A stretch of DNA of 64,000 nucleotides from contig JAPKHC010000011.1 of assembly GCA_026647215.1 (NCBI GenBank), forward strand, positions 1 through 64,000, in the 5' to 3' direction. The notes under the pieces are model-generated. The model ran no database searches and was not told where the DNA came from. It saw only the letters and a list, made by a program, of their open reading frames with translations. The DNA comes from F1-120-MAGs118 sp013360535. GTDB taxonomy: Bacteria > Planctomycetota > UBA1135 > GCA-002686595. Both the position numbers and the translations under genes were made by a program. Shown here in pieces: positions 8,464 through 16,306 of the stretch. Each line of letters begins with the position of its first letter. Positions within the stretch are counted from its first letter, which is position 1.

Positions 8464-10027
8464 AGATCGCGTTGGTGAGATTCGAGTTGTTGGGCGACAC
8501 GAAGCCGGGGTCGCGGCTCCAGAATTGCCCCCAGACGCGGCCGCCGGCGACGAGCGAGGGATCGTTGCCGGAGGCGACCCAGGCGGCGAGATCGAAATTG
8601 AAGCTGCCGCCGCACGGGCCCGTTCCGCCGGAGTTGAGGGCGTTCGTGCGCCGCAGCGGCAGGTTGAAGCACAGCCAGCCGCCGAGGAACGGAACGGCCT
8701 GCGGTCCGCTCGTTCCGTACACGAACATCCCGAACCTGTTGTCGAGCACGTCGCTCGCCTGGACCGAGCAGGGCGAAGGCGCGGATGCGCTCAACGTCCC
8801 GGTGATCGAGATCTGTGGCGTGCAACCGGCGCTGTTGGTCTTGGCGGTGCAGTACGTCCCGGCGACCGGCTGGTCGCGGTAGGTGCGCAGGTTGCCGGTC
8901 GTGGACACGGCGCCGGTGCCGTTCGGAGCCCCGAGGAACAGGGTGTTGCCCGAGAGAGCCGCCGAGGTGCCGAATCGTTCGAGCCCCTGGAGCGACGGCG
9001 TGATGTGAGACGCGAGGCTCCAGGCCGTTCCACTGCGTTCGAAGAGACGCGCGTAGTTGCGGCTCGGAGCGCCGATGAGCAGGCGGTTGGAATCGAATGC
9101 GAGCGAAGCTCCGAAAACGCTCGATTGCATGCCGTTTCCCTGCAAGTGAGCCTCCTCCACCCAGAAGCCCGACTGGCGCGTGAGCACGTAGACCCGACCG
9201 CCGAGATAGGTGCTCGAGTCGAAACCCGCGGCAGAAACCGCGAGCGACGAGCCGGACAGCGCCACCGCGCCGCCGAAGTTCTGGTTGGCCGTCGAGTCGC
9301 TGGGCTCGAGCTTCGCCTGCTGCTGGAACACCCCGTTGGTGCGGCGGAACACGTAGGCGGCGCCGACGTTGGGCCCGGCGGCATCGTGCCCCGGCGCACC
9401 GATCGCCAGCCAATTCCCCTCCAGCGAGCAGGAGTTGCCGAAGCGGTCCAGGTGCACCAGCTCCGACGGCGCGAGCAGGGTCGTCTCGAGCCAGGCCGAG
9501 CCGTTCCACTCGAAGATGTAGGCCTCGCCACCGCCATCCACAGCGGCGCCAACCACGAGCGTGTCGCCGTCCGCCGAGAGCGCGTCTCCGAAGGCCTGAT
9601 TCGCGACCACGCTCGAGCCCGCGAGGGTCGAGTGGAACGCCCAGCTCGCCCCAGCACCTTGGTAGACATGGACCCGCCCCTCGTTGAATCCGACGCCGTC
9701 TTTCCCCGGCTGTCCGATGAAGAGCCAGTTTCCGGTCTTCGCGACGGCCTTGCCGAACAGACCGTTGCTGTCGAACGCCGGCGGCAGGATCTGCGCGACC
9801 TGCTTCCACTCCAGAGCGACGCGCTGCATCACGAACACGGCGCCATGGGTCGTGTAGGAAGGCGCCCCCACCCACGCGAGCTCACCGTCGGCGACGACAC
9901 TCTGGCCGAACTGGTTGCCGGCCTGGCCCGTGAAGGAGTGGGAGAGATCCTCGAAGACCACGCACTGGGCCGCGGCAAGAGGTGCGAGCAACGCGACCAG
10001 AGCGGTCGCGACGAGAGAACGCAGCAT
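8444..10027 (-). CDS. Secreted FG-GAP_2 propeller protein with planctomycete C-terminal domain (527 aa)
   Basis: This is an exported beta-propeller built from repeats of the form FGxxLSADGDTLVVGA ... AYIFEWNG, the FG-GAP_2 type found in integrin-alpha-like bacterial proteins. The start at 10027 is chosen over the upstream ATG at 10060. It yields a clean signal peptide (MLRSLVATALVALLAPLAAAQ) and has GAGG seven bases upstream. The last 140 residues carry CTAKTNSAGCTPQIS and FWSRDPGF, the domain shared across this window, although the LNQKxGLLFYG core is altered to LDNRFGMFVYG. It is first in a minus-strand pair with the large FG-GAP gene and diverges from the gene at 10221. Function beyond surface or extracellular binding is unknown. 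Confidence 0.85.
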   Translation of the reverse strand: MLRSLVATALVALLAPLAAAQCVVFEDLSHSFTGQAGNQFGQSVVADGELAWVGAPSYTTHGAVFVMQRVALEWKQVAQILPPAFDSNGLFGKAVAKTGNWLFIGQPGKDGVGFNEGRVHVYQGAGASWAFHSTLAGSSVVANQAFGDALSADGDTLVVGAAVDGGGEAYIFEWNGSAWLETTLLAPSELVHLDRFGNSCSLEGNWLAIGAPGHDAAGPNVGAAYVFRRTNGVFQQQAKLEPSDSTANQNFGGAVALSGSSLAVSAAGFDSSTYLGGRVYVLTRQSGFWVEEAHLQGNGMQSSVFGASLAFDSNRLLIGAPSRNYARLFERSGTAWSLASHITPSLQGLERFGTSAALSGNTLFLGAPNGTGAVSTTGNLRTYRDQPVAGTYCTAKTNSAGCTPQISITGTLSASAPSPCSVQASDVLDNRFGMFVYGTSGPQAVPFLGGWLCFNLPLRRTNALNSGGTGPCGGSFNFDLAAWVASGNDPSLVAGGRVWGQFWSRDPGFVSPNNSNLTNAIYATICP

Positions 10028-10075
10028 CACAGATCCTCGTGAACAGGACTCCGAACACATCCGAAGGGTCCGCAG

Positions 10076-10081
10076 AGGATA
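10076..10081 (-). promoter_or_regulatory. -10-like hexamer TATCCT upstream of the minus-strand FG-GAP pair
   Basis: On the minus strand TATCCT lies 48 bases before the ATG at 10027. It matches the hexamer before the gene at 65. Its position suits a short leader carrying the GAGG ribosome-binding site. Confidence 0.35.
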
Positions 10082-10165
10082 CGCGAGTTCCTGAAACTCG
10101 GCTTGGGCCCAACGTGCGCATTTCGTGGACTTCCCCGACGCATTGCGCGAATCCCGGGAGGCGAC

Positions 10166-10171
10166 TAGCCT
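10166..10171 (+). promoter_or_regulatory. -10-like hexamer TAGCCT upstream of the FG-GAP gene at 10221
   Basis: TAGCCT sits 49 bases before the TTG start and upstream of the AAGGAG ribosome-binding site at 10208-10213. It fits the TANNNT pattern seen before many genes in this window. It is one half of a divergent promoter region. Confidence 0.3.
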
Positions 10172-10220
10172 CCATGCCGCTTGCCGCGTCGCCGAAACTC
10201 GCGACGCAAGGAGCCTCCAG

Positions 10221-11849
10221 TTGATCCACCGCCCGATGCTCGTGTTCGTTTCCGTCGCCTCGCTCCACTCCTTCGCGTCGGCGCAGTTCCGTCTGGAGAC
10301 TTACACCTGCCCGCAGTGGAGCTTCGGCTCCGTCGCGGCTTCCGCGGGCGACGTCAACGGCGACGGCTACGTCGACGTGATGGTCGCGGCGCCCTCGCCG
10401 TCGCTGGCGCCGCTCGTGCGGGTCTACGACGGACGGACCGGCGCGATCCTGTACGAGTACATCGGAAACGACGATTCGCTGGGACGGAGCCTGGGTACAG
10501 CGGGCGACCTCAACGGCGACGGACGAGACGAGTTCTTCCTTGGAGCGAGCGAACGCGACCTGCCGTCGATGTCGTCCGCCGGAGTGGTCGAGCTCCGCGA
10601 CGGCGCCACGGGCGCGTTGCTGCGCACGCTGGAAGGTCGCGCGCAGGCGGAGTTTTTCGGCACCAGCGCTGCGGCGATCGGCGACGTCAACGGAGACGGC
10701 AAGCCGGACCTCGCCGTCGGCGCCACGGGCGGCGACATCGGCGCGGTCAACGCGGGATACGTGCGGGTGTTCTCGGGAGCCGACGGAGCCGAGCTCTACA
10801 CTCTGATCGGACTGGGAGCTTCCGACGGCTTCGGACTCTCGGTCGCCGCCTGCGGTGACGTCAACGCCGACGGCCTGCCGGACTTCATCGTCGGAGCCCC
10901 GCAGACGAGCAATGGAATCGCCAAGGGCTACGCGCGCGTGTTCTCGGGCCCCGATGGGGCCCTGGTGCGGCAGCTCAACGGCGTGGCCTTCGGTGACTGG
11001 TTCGGCGTCAAGGTCGACGGTGCGGGCGACGTGAACTCGGACGGCTTCGACGACGTGATCGTCGGGGCGTCGCGGGCCGCGTTCGGTTCGTTGCCCGACA
11101 GCGGGACCGGCACGGTGTTCTCGGGCGCCGACGGAAGCGTGCTCCATGTGCGCGGCTCCGTGACGGACGGCAGCTATGCCGCCGTCGTTTCCGGCGGTCA
11201 CGATTACGACGGCGATGGCGTGCCCGACTTCGCGCTGGGCGCACCCGTCGAGACAGCACAATCCGGCGCCGTCCGGATCTACCGAGGCTACGACGGCGCG
11301 TTGATCCAGCAGATCCTCGTGCCGGGCACCAACTACATCGGCGGGACGACCGAGTTCATCGGAGACCTCGACCACGACGGGCGCAGCGACCTGTTCGTCG
11401 GCGCAGGATTCGCCCAGCAGGCCTTCGTCTTCTCGTTCGACGACCGCGTGTTCGACCGCGCCTGCGTGACCTCGCCGAACTCCGCCGGAGCCGGAGCCCT
11501 GATCGATCACATCGGCACGAATTCCGTCGCGGCGAACGACCTCACGCTGACGGCCGAGGGCTTGCCGCCCGGCAAGAGCTGCGTGTTCTTCTTCGGCACG
11601 AGCACGCTGCAGGTGCCGTTCTTCGACGGGTTCCGCTGCCCCAGCGGGCAAACCTACCGGCTCGCTCCGACGCTTTCGGACTCGCAGGGCTTCGCCGCCA
11701 AGTACCTCGATCGCTCCTCCGGCAATTATCCGATCGCCGCGCTCGCGGCGGGCACGACATGGACGTTCCAGGTCTTCTATCGCGACACCGGCTTCGGCAC
11801 CTGGGGCGTCAACACGACCGACGGGCTTCGCATCGGCTTCCGACCCTGA
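10221..11849 (+). CDS. Secreted FG-GAP-repeat protein (542 aa)
   Basis: This is an exported propeller with repeats such as DVNGDGYVD, DLNGDGRDE, DVNGDGKPD, DVNSDGFDD and DLDHDGRSD, each followed by VGAP-like strands. The start chosen is TTG 10221: it has a strong AAGGAG seven bases upstream and places a signal peptide (IHRPMLVFVSVASLHSFASAQ) at the N-terminus; ATG 10236 is the alternative. The C-terminus is a divergent version of the domain seen in the neighbours. It begins near CVTSPNSAGAGAL and has CVFFFGTST, an RCPSG segment and FQVFYRDTGF, but lacks the LNQKxGLLFYG core. It diverges from the minus-strand FG-GAP pair. Confidence 0.82.
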   Translation: MIHRPMLVFVSVASLHSFASAQFRLETYTCPQWSFGSVAASAGDVNGDGYVDVMVAAPSPSLAPLVRVYDGRTGAILYEYIGNDDSLGRSLGTAGDLNGDGRDEFFLGASERDLPSMSSAGVVELRDGATGALLRTLEGRAQAEFFGTSAAAIGDVNGDGKPDLAVGATGGDIGAVNAGYVRVFSGADGAELYTLIGLGASDGFGLSVAACGDVNADGLPDFIVGAPQTSNGIAKGYARVFSGPDGALVRQLNGVAFGDWFGVKVDGAGDVNSDGFDDVIVGASRAAFGSLPDSGTGTVFSGADGSVLHVRGSVTDGSYAAVVSGGHDYDGDGVPDFALGAPVETAQSGAVRIYRGYDGALIQQILVPGTNYIGGTTEFIGDLDHDGRSDLFVGAGFAQQAFVFSFDDRVFDRACVTSPNSAGAGALIDHIGTNSVAANDLTLTAEGLPPGKSCVFFFGTSTLQVPFFDGFRCPSGQTYRLAPTLSDSQGFAAKYLDRSSGNYPIAALAAGTTWTFQVFYRDTGFGTWGVNTTDGLRIGFRP

Positions 11850-11899
11850 GCACCGGCCGCGAGTGGCGTCGGCGGATCGCGGCACGGCGCCGGCAGGTG

Positions 11900-11905
11900 T
11901 AGGCT
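11900..11905 (+). promoter_or_regulatory. -10-like hexamer TAGGCT, probable leaderless transcript
   Basis: TAGGCT ends eight bases before the ATG at 11914, and there is no Shine-Dalgarno sequence. If it is a -10 element, transcription starts at or next to the initiation codon. Confidence 0.4.
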
Positions 11906-11913
11906 CGTGCTCC

Positions 11914-13020
11914 ATGAAGCTCGCCACCGCGCGGTTCGTCGTCGGCAGCCTCGGGTTGTTGTGGAGCGTCGCCGCGTGTTCGACGACGCCTGCAGCGGAA
12001 AGCGCGGGGGAATTCGGGTCACTGCGCAACACGCGCGTGGCGATCGAGAGGCCGCAGCGAGAACTCACCTACTTCGCGGGGGCGCTCGAGCCGGGTGAGC
12101 TGGAGCAGCTGGCGAAGGTGGCGCGGAACGTGCGCGTGGTGGCGGGGCTGTCGCGCGAACAGGCGCTCGAACGCGCGCAGGAAGCGGACGGCGTCGATGC
12201 GCGTTTCGCGACGGCGGAGTTCCTCGCCAAGGCGCCGAACGTGCGCTGGGTGCAGTCGATGAGCGCGGGCGTCGATCGCTACATGGGCGTCAAGGCGCTC
12301 GTGGACGACGAGCGCATCGTGATGACCAACCAGAAGGGCGCCTACGGGCCCGCGATCGCGGACCACGTGTTCGGGATGGTGCTCTCGCTCGCGCGCGACC
12401 TGCGCTTCTATGCGGAGCGGCAGCAGGAACGGACTTGGGCGCGCGGCGGATCCGACGGCAAGGCGTTCGCGCTGCAGGGGCGCACGCTGCTCGTGCTCGG
12501 ACTGGGCGGCATCGGCGGCGAAGTGGCCGTGCGCGGCCATGCGTTCGGCATGCGCGTGCTCGCGACGCGGCGCACGGAGGGCGAGCGCCCGGCGTGGATC
12601 GAGCGCGTCGGCAAGCCGGAGGACACGCTCGAGCTGCTCGCGCAGTCCGACGTGGTCGTGCTGTGCGTGCCGCTGACAGCGGAGACCGAGAACCTGATCG
12701 ACGCACACGCACTCGCCGCGATGAAGCCGGGCGCGATGCTCGTCAACATCGCTCGCGGCAAGGTCGTCGATACGCAGGCGCTGCTCGCGGCGCTCGAGTC
12801 GGGGCATCTGGGCGGCGCGTGCCTCGACGTCACGGAGCCCGAGCCCCTGCCGAAGGACCATCCTCTCTGGGCGCACCCGCGCGTGCTGATCACGCCGCAC
12901 ATCGCCGCGGACGGCGACCTCTCGGGCGAGCGCGCCTTCGAGCTGCTGAGCGAGAACCTGCGGCGCTTCGGCGCCGGTGAGCCGCTGCTCAACGTCGTCG
13001 ACAAGAAGCTCGGGTACTGA
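11914..13020 (+). CDS. D-2-hydroxyacid dehydrogenase with lipoprotein signal (368 aa)
   Basis: This is an NAD(P)-dependent D-isomer-specific 2-hydroxyacid dehydrogenase, a family that reduces 2-oxoacids or oxidises 2-hydroxyacids. The nucleotide motif is LGLGGIGGEVA. The catalytic triad is present as Arg281 (NIARGKVVD), Glu308 (TEPEPL) and His329 (TPHIA). The odd feature is the N-terminus: starting at ATG 11914 it reads as a lipoprotein signal with the lipobox VAAC, followed by STTPAAES. That would place an NAD-dependent enzyme outside the cytoplasm. An upstream ATG at 11863 exists but would hide this signal. A TAGGCT element eight bases upstream suggests a leaderless mRNA. Substrate unknown. 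The alternative reading, a mis-called N-terminus with a cytosolic enzyme, cannot be excluded. Confidence 0.85.
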   Translation: MKLATARFVVGSLGLLWSVAACSTTPAAESAGEFGSLRNTRVAIERPQRELTYFAGALEPGELEQLAKVARNVRVVAGLSREQALERAQEADGVDARFATAEFLAKAPNVRWVQSMSAGVDRYMGVKALVDDERIVMTNQKGAYGPAIADHVFGMVLSLARDLRFYAERQQERTWARGGSDGKAFALQGRTLLVLGLGGIGGEVAVRGHAFGMRVLATRRTEGERPAWIERVGKPEDTLELLAQSDVVVLCVPLTAETENLIDAHALAAMKPGAMLVNIARGKVVDTQALLAALESGHLGGACLDVTEPEPLPKDHPLWAHPRVLITPHIAADGDLSGERAFELLSENLRRFGAGEPLLNVVDKKLGY

Positions 13021-13032
13021 GCGCGGACGGAC

Positions 13033-14811
13033 GTGGGTTCGCGCTGGCTTTTTGCGGGGCTGGGTGGGGCGACGGTGATCGTCGCTCTGGCCCTCGAGCC
13101 AGCGGCGGTGTTCCCGCAGCTGCGCGGCAGCTGGTTCTTCGATGCGCGGCGCGTGGAGACGCTGAGGTGGGCGCTCGCAGGGCTCGGTGTGGCGCTCGCG
13201 CTCGGGCCGCGGGTGCGGGAATGGCTGCGGAGGGAGCCGGTCGAGGCGGAGGACACGCGGGGCACTCGCTGGAGCGACCTCGCGTTCGTCGGCGCGCTCG
13301 CGCTGATGGCTCTCGCGCTGGAGTGGCGCTCGGGTCCGGTGAGCGAGGACACGAAGTTCTATCTGGGCGAGGCTCTCGAGCTTGCGGAACGTGGTGGACT
13401 GCGCGCCTTCGTGGCGAGCTGCTTCGAGGGGAGCTGGACCGAGGACAACCGGCATCCGCTGTACCTGATGCTGCTCGTACCGTGGGCGGGGAGCACGAAC
13501 GCGATGCTGCTCGCGTCGAAGCTCGTGAGCTTCGTGGGCGCGGCGCTGGCGCTGCTCGTGGTGCTGCGCGCGTGCCGAAGGCGCGGCGGCGAGCTTGGGG
13601 CGCTGGCGGCGGGCGCGCTGCTCGTCACGAACGCGAGTTTCGTCGAGTTCGCCGTGCTGACGGCCTGCGAGAGCTGGTGGATCCTGTTTGCGGTGCTCGC
13701 GCTCGACCTCGCGACGCGTGAGGACGAAGAGCGCGGAACCCTGCGCTGGCTCGCGGCGGGTGCGTGCCTCGGGCTCGCGTTTCTGGCCAAGGGCACGGCC
13801 GTGCTGCTCGCGCTCGCGCTGGGCCTCGCGATCCTGTGGAACCGCCGCCGCGCGAGCTGGCGGGCACTGCTGCCCTTGGCGCTCGGCTTTCTGGCGACGG
13901 GCCTGCCGCTGCTCGTGCGCAACCAGCTGCGCTTCGGCTACGCGTTCCACAACGTCAACTCGCGCCACGGCTTCTGGCTCGACCGTTGGGAGCAGTTCTA
14001 CGACGCCGAGGCGCTCGCCGGCGCCAGTGCGTCGACGTGGTTCGAGCACCATGGAATCGCGGACGCGTTGTCGCGGCTCGCTTCAGGCTTCGTCAAGCAA
14101 GTTGCGCACGCCTTCGAGGCAACCCAAGTCATCGCTCCGGGTGGATTCGGCGCGTTCCTCGGCGCACTGGCGCTGCTCGCGCTGGCGGTCGGAGTGTTGC
14201 GCATGGGCAACCGCAGGGAGCGAGCGACGCTGGCGTTCGTCCTCGCCCTGTGGATCGCGAGTTTCGCCTGGTACGCGCAGATCGCCTCGGATCGGCGCTT
14301 TCTCGCGGTTCTGGTGCCGCTCTTGGCGCCGGCCCTCGCGAGCTGGACCTCGCGCGCGACGGACTCGTCGCGCCGCACGCTGCGGCTCGCCATGGTCGGA
14401 TGCACGGCACTCTGCGTCGTGACGGCCTTCGTTCCGGCACTGCCTTTCGCCCGCCCGCTGCGCTTCCGCGAGTCGAACGCCTCGCGCGAGCTGCACGCGT
14501 GGTTGCTCGAGCGCGAGGAGGCGGGTCGCGACGTCGTCTACCTGCTCGGCCCGAGCTCGACCTCGGGCTTCGACTGGGACCGATCGCTGCTCGCGACGCG
14601 CCTGCCGCGACCGGAAGACGACGCCGCGCTCGAGCAACTGCTCGCGAGCTCCGAAGGCGAGCGCGTTCGCTACCTGATCGTCGAGGTGGACGAAACCGCC
14701 GAGCGCGCGGGCTCACGCTGGCCCCAAGCCGACGGCGACGAGCCGCCGGGCTGGCAGCTCGTCGCCGTGTTCCCCGCGGAAGCGCCGCAGGTCTTCGTGT
14801 ACTCGCGCTAG
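13033..14811 (+). CDS. ArnT/PMT-like GT-C membrane glycosyltransferase (592 aa)
   Basis: This is an integral membrane protein with a hydrophobic N-terminal segment, roughly ten transmembrane stretches and a soluble C-terminal tail of about 130 residues. The first large loop contains SEDTKFYLGEA followed by an NRHPLYL segment. That is the acidic-residue and HPPLY-like pattern of GT-C enzymes that use polyprenyl-phosphate sugars (PMT/ArnT, family 39). It starts with GTG 13033, 12 bases after the dehydrogenase stop, so the two may be co-transcribed. Its stop overlaps the stop of the convergent deoxyhypusine-synthase-like gene. Donor and acceptor are unknown. Confidence 0.7.
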   Translation: MGSRWLFAGLGGATVIVALALEPAAVFPQLRGSWFFDARRVETLRWALAGLGVALALGPRVREWLRREPVEAEDTRGTRWSDLAFVGALALMALALEWRSGPVSEDTKFYLGEALELAERGGLRAFVASCFEGSWTEDNRHPLYLMLLVPWAGSTNAMLLASKLVSFVGAALALLVVLRACRRRGGELGALAAGALLVTNASFVEFAVLTACESWWILFAVLALDLATREDEERGTLRWLAAGACLGLAFLAKGTAVLLALALGLAILWNRRRASWRALLPLALGFLATGLPLLVRNQLRFGYAFHNVNSRHGFWLDRWEQFYDAEALAGASASTWFEHHGIADALSRLASGFVKQVAHAFEATQVIAPGGFGAFLGALALLALAVGVLRMGNRRERATLAFVLALWIASFAWYAQIASDRRFLAVLVPLLAPALASWTSRATDSSRRTLRLAMVGCTALCVVTAFVPALPFARPLRFRESNASRELHAWLLEREEAGRDVVYLLGPSSTSGFDWDRSLLATRLPRPEDDAALEQLLASSEGERVRYLIVEVDETAERAGSRWPQADGDEPPGWQLVAVFPAEAPQVFVYSR

Positions 14812-15854
14812 CGCGCGCGCGACTTGCTCGTCAGCTTGCGCGAAGCCTTGATGATCGCGTCGGCGCCCTTGGGGTCGGCTTTCGCCTCGAGCAACGCCTG
14901 CAGCATCAGCGGCGCGACGATCGTCGCGTCCGACTCGATCACGAACATCGGCGTGTCCTCGGTGAGCTTGTCCCACGTGATCTTCTCGTTCGGCGTCGCG
15001 CCCGAGTACGAGCCGTAGGACGTGGTCGAGTCCGAGATCTGGCAGAAGTAGGCCCAGGGCTTCACGGGCTGCTGCAGGTCGTACTTGATCGACGGCACGA
15101 CGCAGATCGGGAAATCGCCGGCGATGCCGCCGCCGATCTGGAAGAAACCGACGCCCTTGCCCTTGGAAAGCACCGCGTACTGGTCGTAGAGCGCGGCCAT
15201 GTACTCGATGCCCGACTTGACGATGCGCGCGTCGCATTCGCCGGTCTTCACGTGCGAAGCGAAGATGTTGCCGAACGTCGAATCCTCGTGGCCCGGCACG
15301 ACGATCGGCAGGTTCGCTTCGGCCGCCGCGAGCAGCCAGCACTCCTCGGGGTTGCCCTCGAAGAGCTTCTTCGGGAGGCGCAGCACGAGCTCGTAGAAGT
15401 ACTCGTGCCAGAAGCGGCGCTCGCCCTTCTTCGTCGCCTCGAGCCACATCGGCACGAGGAACTTCTCGACCGCGCGGAAGGCCTCGTCCTCGGGGATGCT
15501 CGTGTCGGTCACACGGCGCATGCGGTCCTCGAGGATCTTCGTGTCGTCGCGCTTGGTGAAGTAGCGGTACTCGGGGAAATCCTTGTAGCCGTGGTGCGCC
15601 ACGAGCCGGAACAGGCTCTCCTCGAGGTTCGCGCCAGTGACCGAGAGCCCGTGGATCAGGCCCTTGCGGATCGCGGGCGCGAGGCTGATGCCGAGCTGCG
15701 CGGAGCTCATCGCGCCCGCGACGGCCCAGAACATCTTCCCGCCGCCGCGCACGTGATCCCAATACGCGTACAGCGCGTCGCGCGTCGCGCGAGCGTTGAA
15801 GTTGCGGTAGTTGCGGGCGACGAAGTCGAGGGTCGGCAGCGTTTGGTTCGACAT
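14808..15854 (-). CDS. Deoxyhypusine synthase-like protein (348 aa)
   Basis: This is an NAD-dependent aminobutyl-transfer enzyme of the deoxyhypusine synthase superfamily. In archaea and eukaryotes the family modifies eIF5A; bacterial homologs are thought to act on polyamines, for example as homospermidine synthases. Visible motifs are the N-terminal SSAQLGISLAP and GLSVTGANLEESLF, the central GGGIAGDFPIC, and SGATPNEKITWDKL. In the last, Lys296 occupies the position of the catalytic lysine. ATG 15854 is chosen from a longer open frame because the family begins here and an actin-like TAGAGT hexamer-type promoter lies ten bases upstream. No eIF5A or EF-P gene is nearby, so a polyamine role is the better guess. 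Confidence 0.82.
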   Translation of the reverse strand: MSNQTLPTLDFVARNYRNFNARATRDALYAYWDHVRGGGKMFWAVAGAMSSAQLGISLAPAIRKGLIHGLSVTGANLEESLFRLVAHHGYKDFPEYRYFTKRDDTKILEDRMRRVTDTSIPEDEAFRAVEKFLVPMWLEATKKGERRFWHEYFYELVLRLPKKLFEGNPEECWLLAAAEANLPIVVPGHEDSTFGNIFASHVKTGECDARIVKSGIEYMAALYDQYAVLSKGKGVGFFQIGGGIAGDFPICVVPSIKYDLQQPVKPWAYFCQISDSTTSYGSYSGATPNEKITWDKLTEDTPMFVIESDATIVAPLMLQALLEAKADPKGADAIIKASRKLTSKSRAR

Positions 15855-15864
15855 GGGGCGGAAG

Positions 15865-15870
15865 ACTCTA
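15865..15870 (-). promoter_or_regulatory. -10-like hexamer TAGAGT before the deoxyhypusine synthase-like gene
   Basis: On the minus strand TAGAGT ends ten bases before the ATG at 15854. There is no Shine-Dalgarno sequence, so the mRNA would be leaderless or nearly so. Confidence 0.35.
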
Positions 15871-15925
15871 GCGTGGCCTCGCTCCGCCGTCAGCCCGGGC
15901 GCTCCGAGCGCGCCCGCGTGGCCGC

Positions 15926-16306
15926 TCATTCGAGCGTGTTGACGGTCGAGAACAGCGCGAACAGAAACCAGGACGTGGCCGCGAAGGCAAGGAACGCGTG
16001 GCTCGCGACACGCGCTGGACGGGACGTCGAGGAGCGCAGGAAACGGCTCGTCGCGAGCGCCGCGGCGAGCAGGCCCGCGACGATGGCCGAGGGCACGGGA
16101 ATCTGGTTCGCCATCGTGCAGTCGTGGTGCCCGTACACGTTGCCAGCCCACGGGCCGAGCAGCGGCGCGAGCAGCGACCCGACCTCGGGGTGCATCAGCA
16201 GGCAGAGGATCGCCGCGAGCCCGTACGGGATCGCGATGCACAGGAGTGTCGCGCGCGGCATGCGCAAGATCGACGGCAGCTTCTCGTTCGAGGAAACGGC
16301 GTTCAT
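15926..16306 (-). CDS. Small integral membrane protein (126 aa), unknown function
   Basis: This hypothetical protein has three hydrophobic segments: around residues 19-37 (LLCIAIPYGLAAILCLLM), 70-84 and 103-122. A loop NVYGHHDCTM lies between the first two. ATG 16306 is preceded by a near-perfect AAGGAGGT seven bases upstream, which fixes the start; the longer open frame upstream is antisense or overlap. The ATG overlaps the stop of the GH99-like gene by four bases (ATGA), so translation of the two is probably coupled. No family recognised. Confidence 0.65.
   Translation of the reverse strand: MNAVSSNEKLPSILRMPRATLLCIAIPYGLAAILCLLMHPEVGSLLAPLLGPWAGNVYGHHDCTMANQIPVPSAIVAGLLAAALATSRFLRSSTSRPARVASHAFLAFAATSWFLFALFSTVNTLE

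Noticed and set aside
6592..8478. 628-codon open frame on the plus strand
   Set aside because: Antisense shadow of the minus-strand FG-GAP gene, with repeats that are just the complement of the DxDGD codons.
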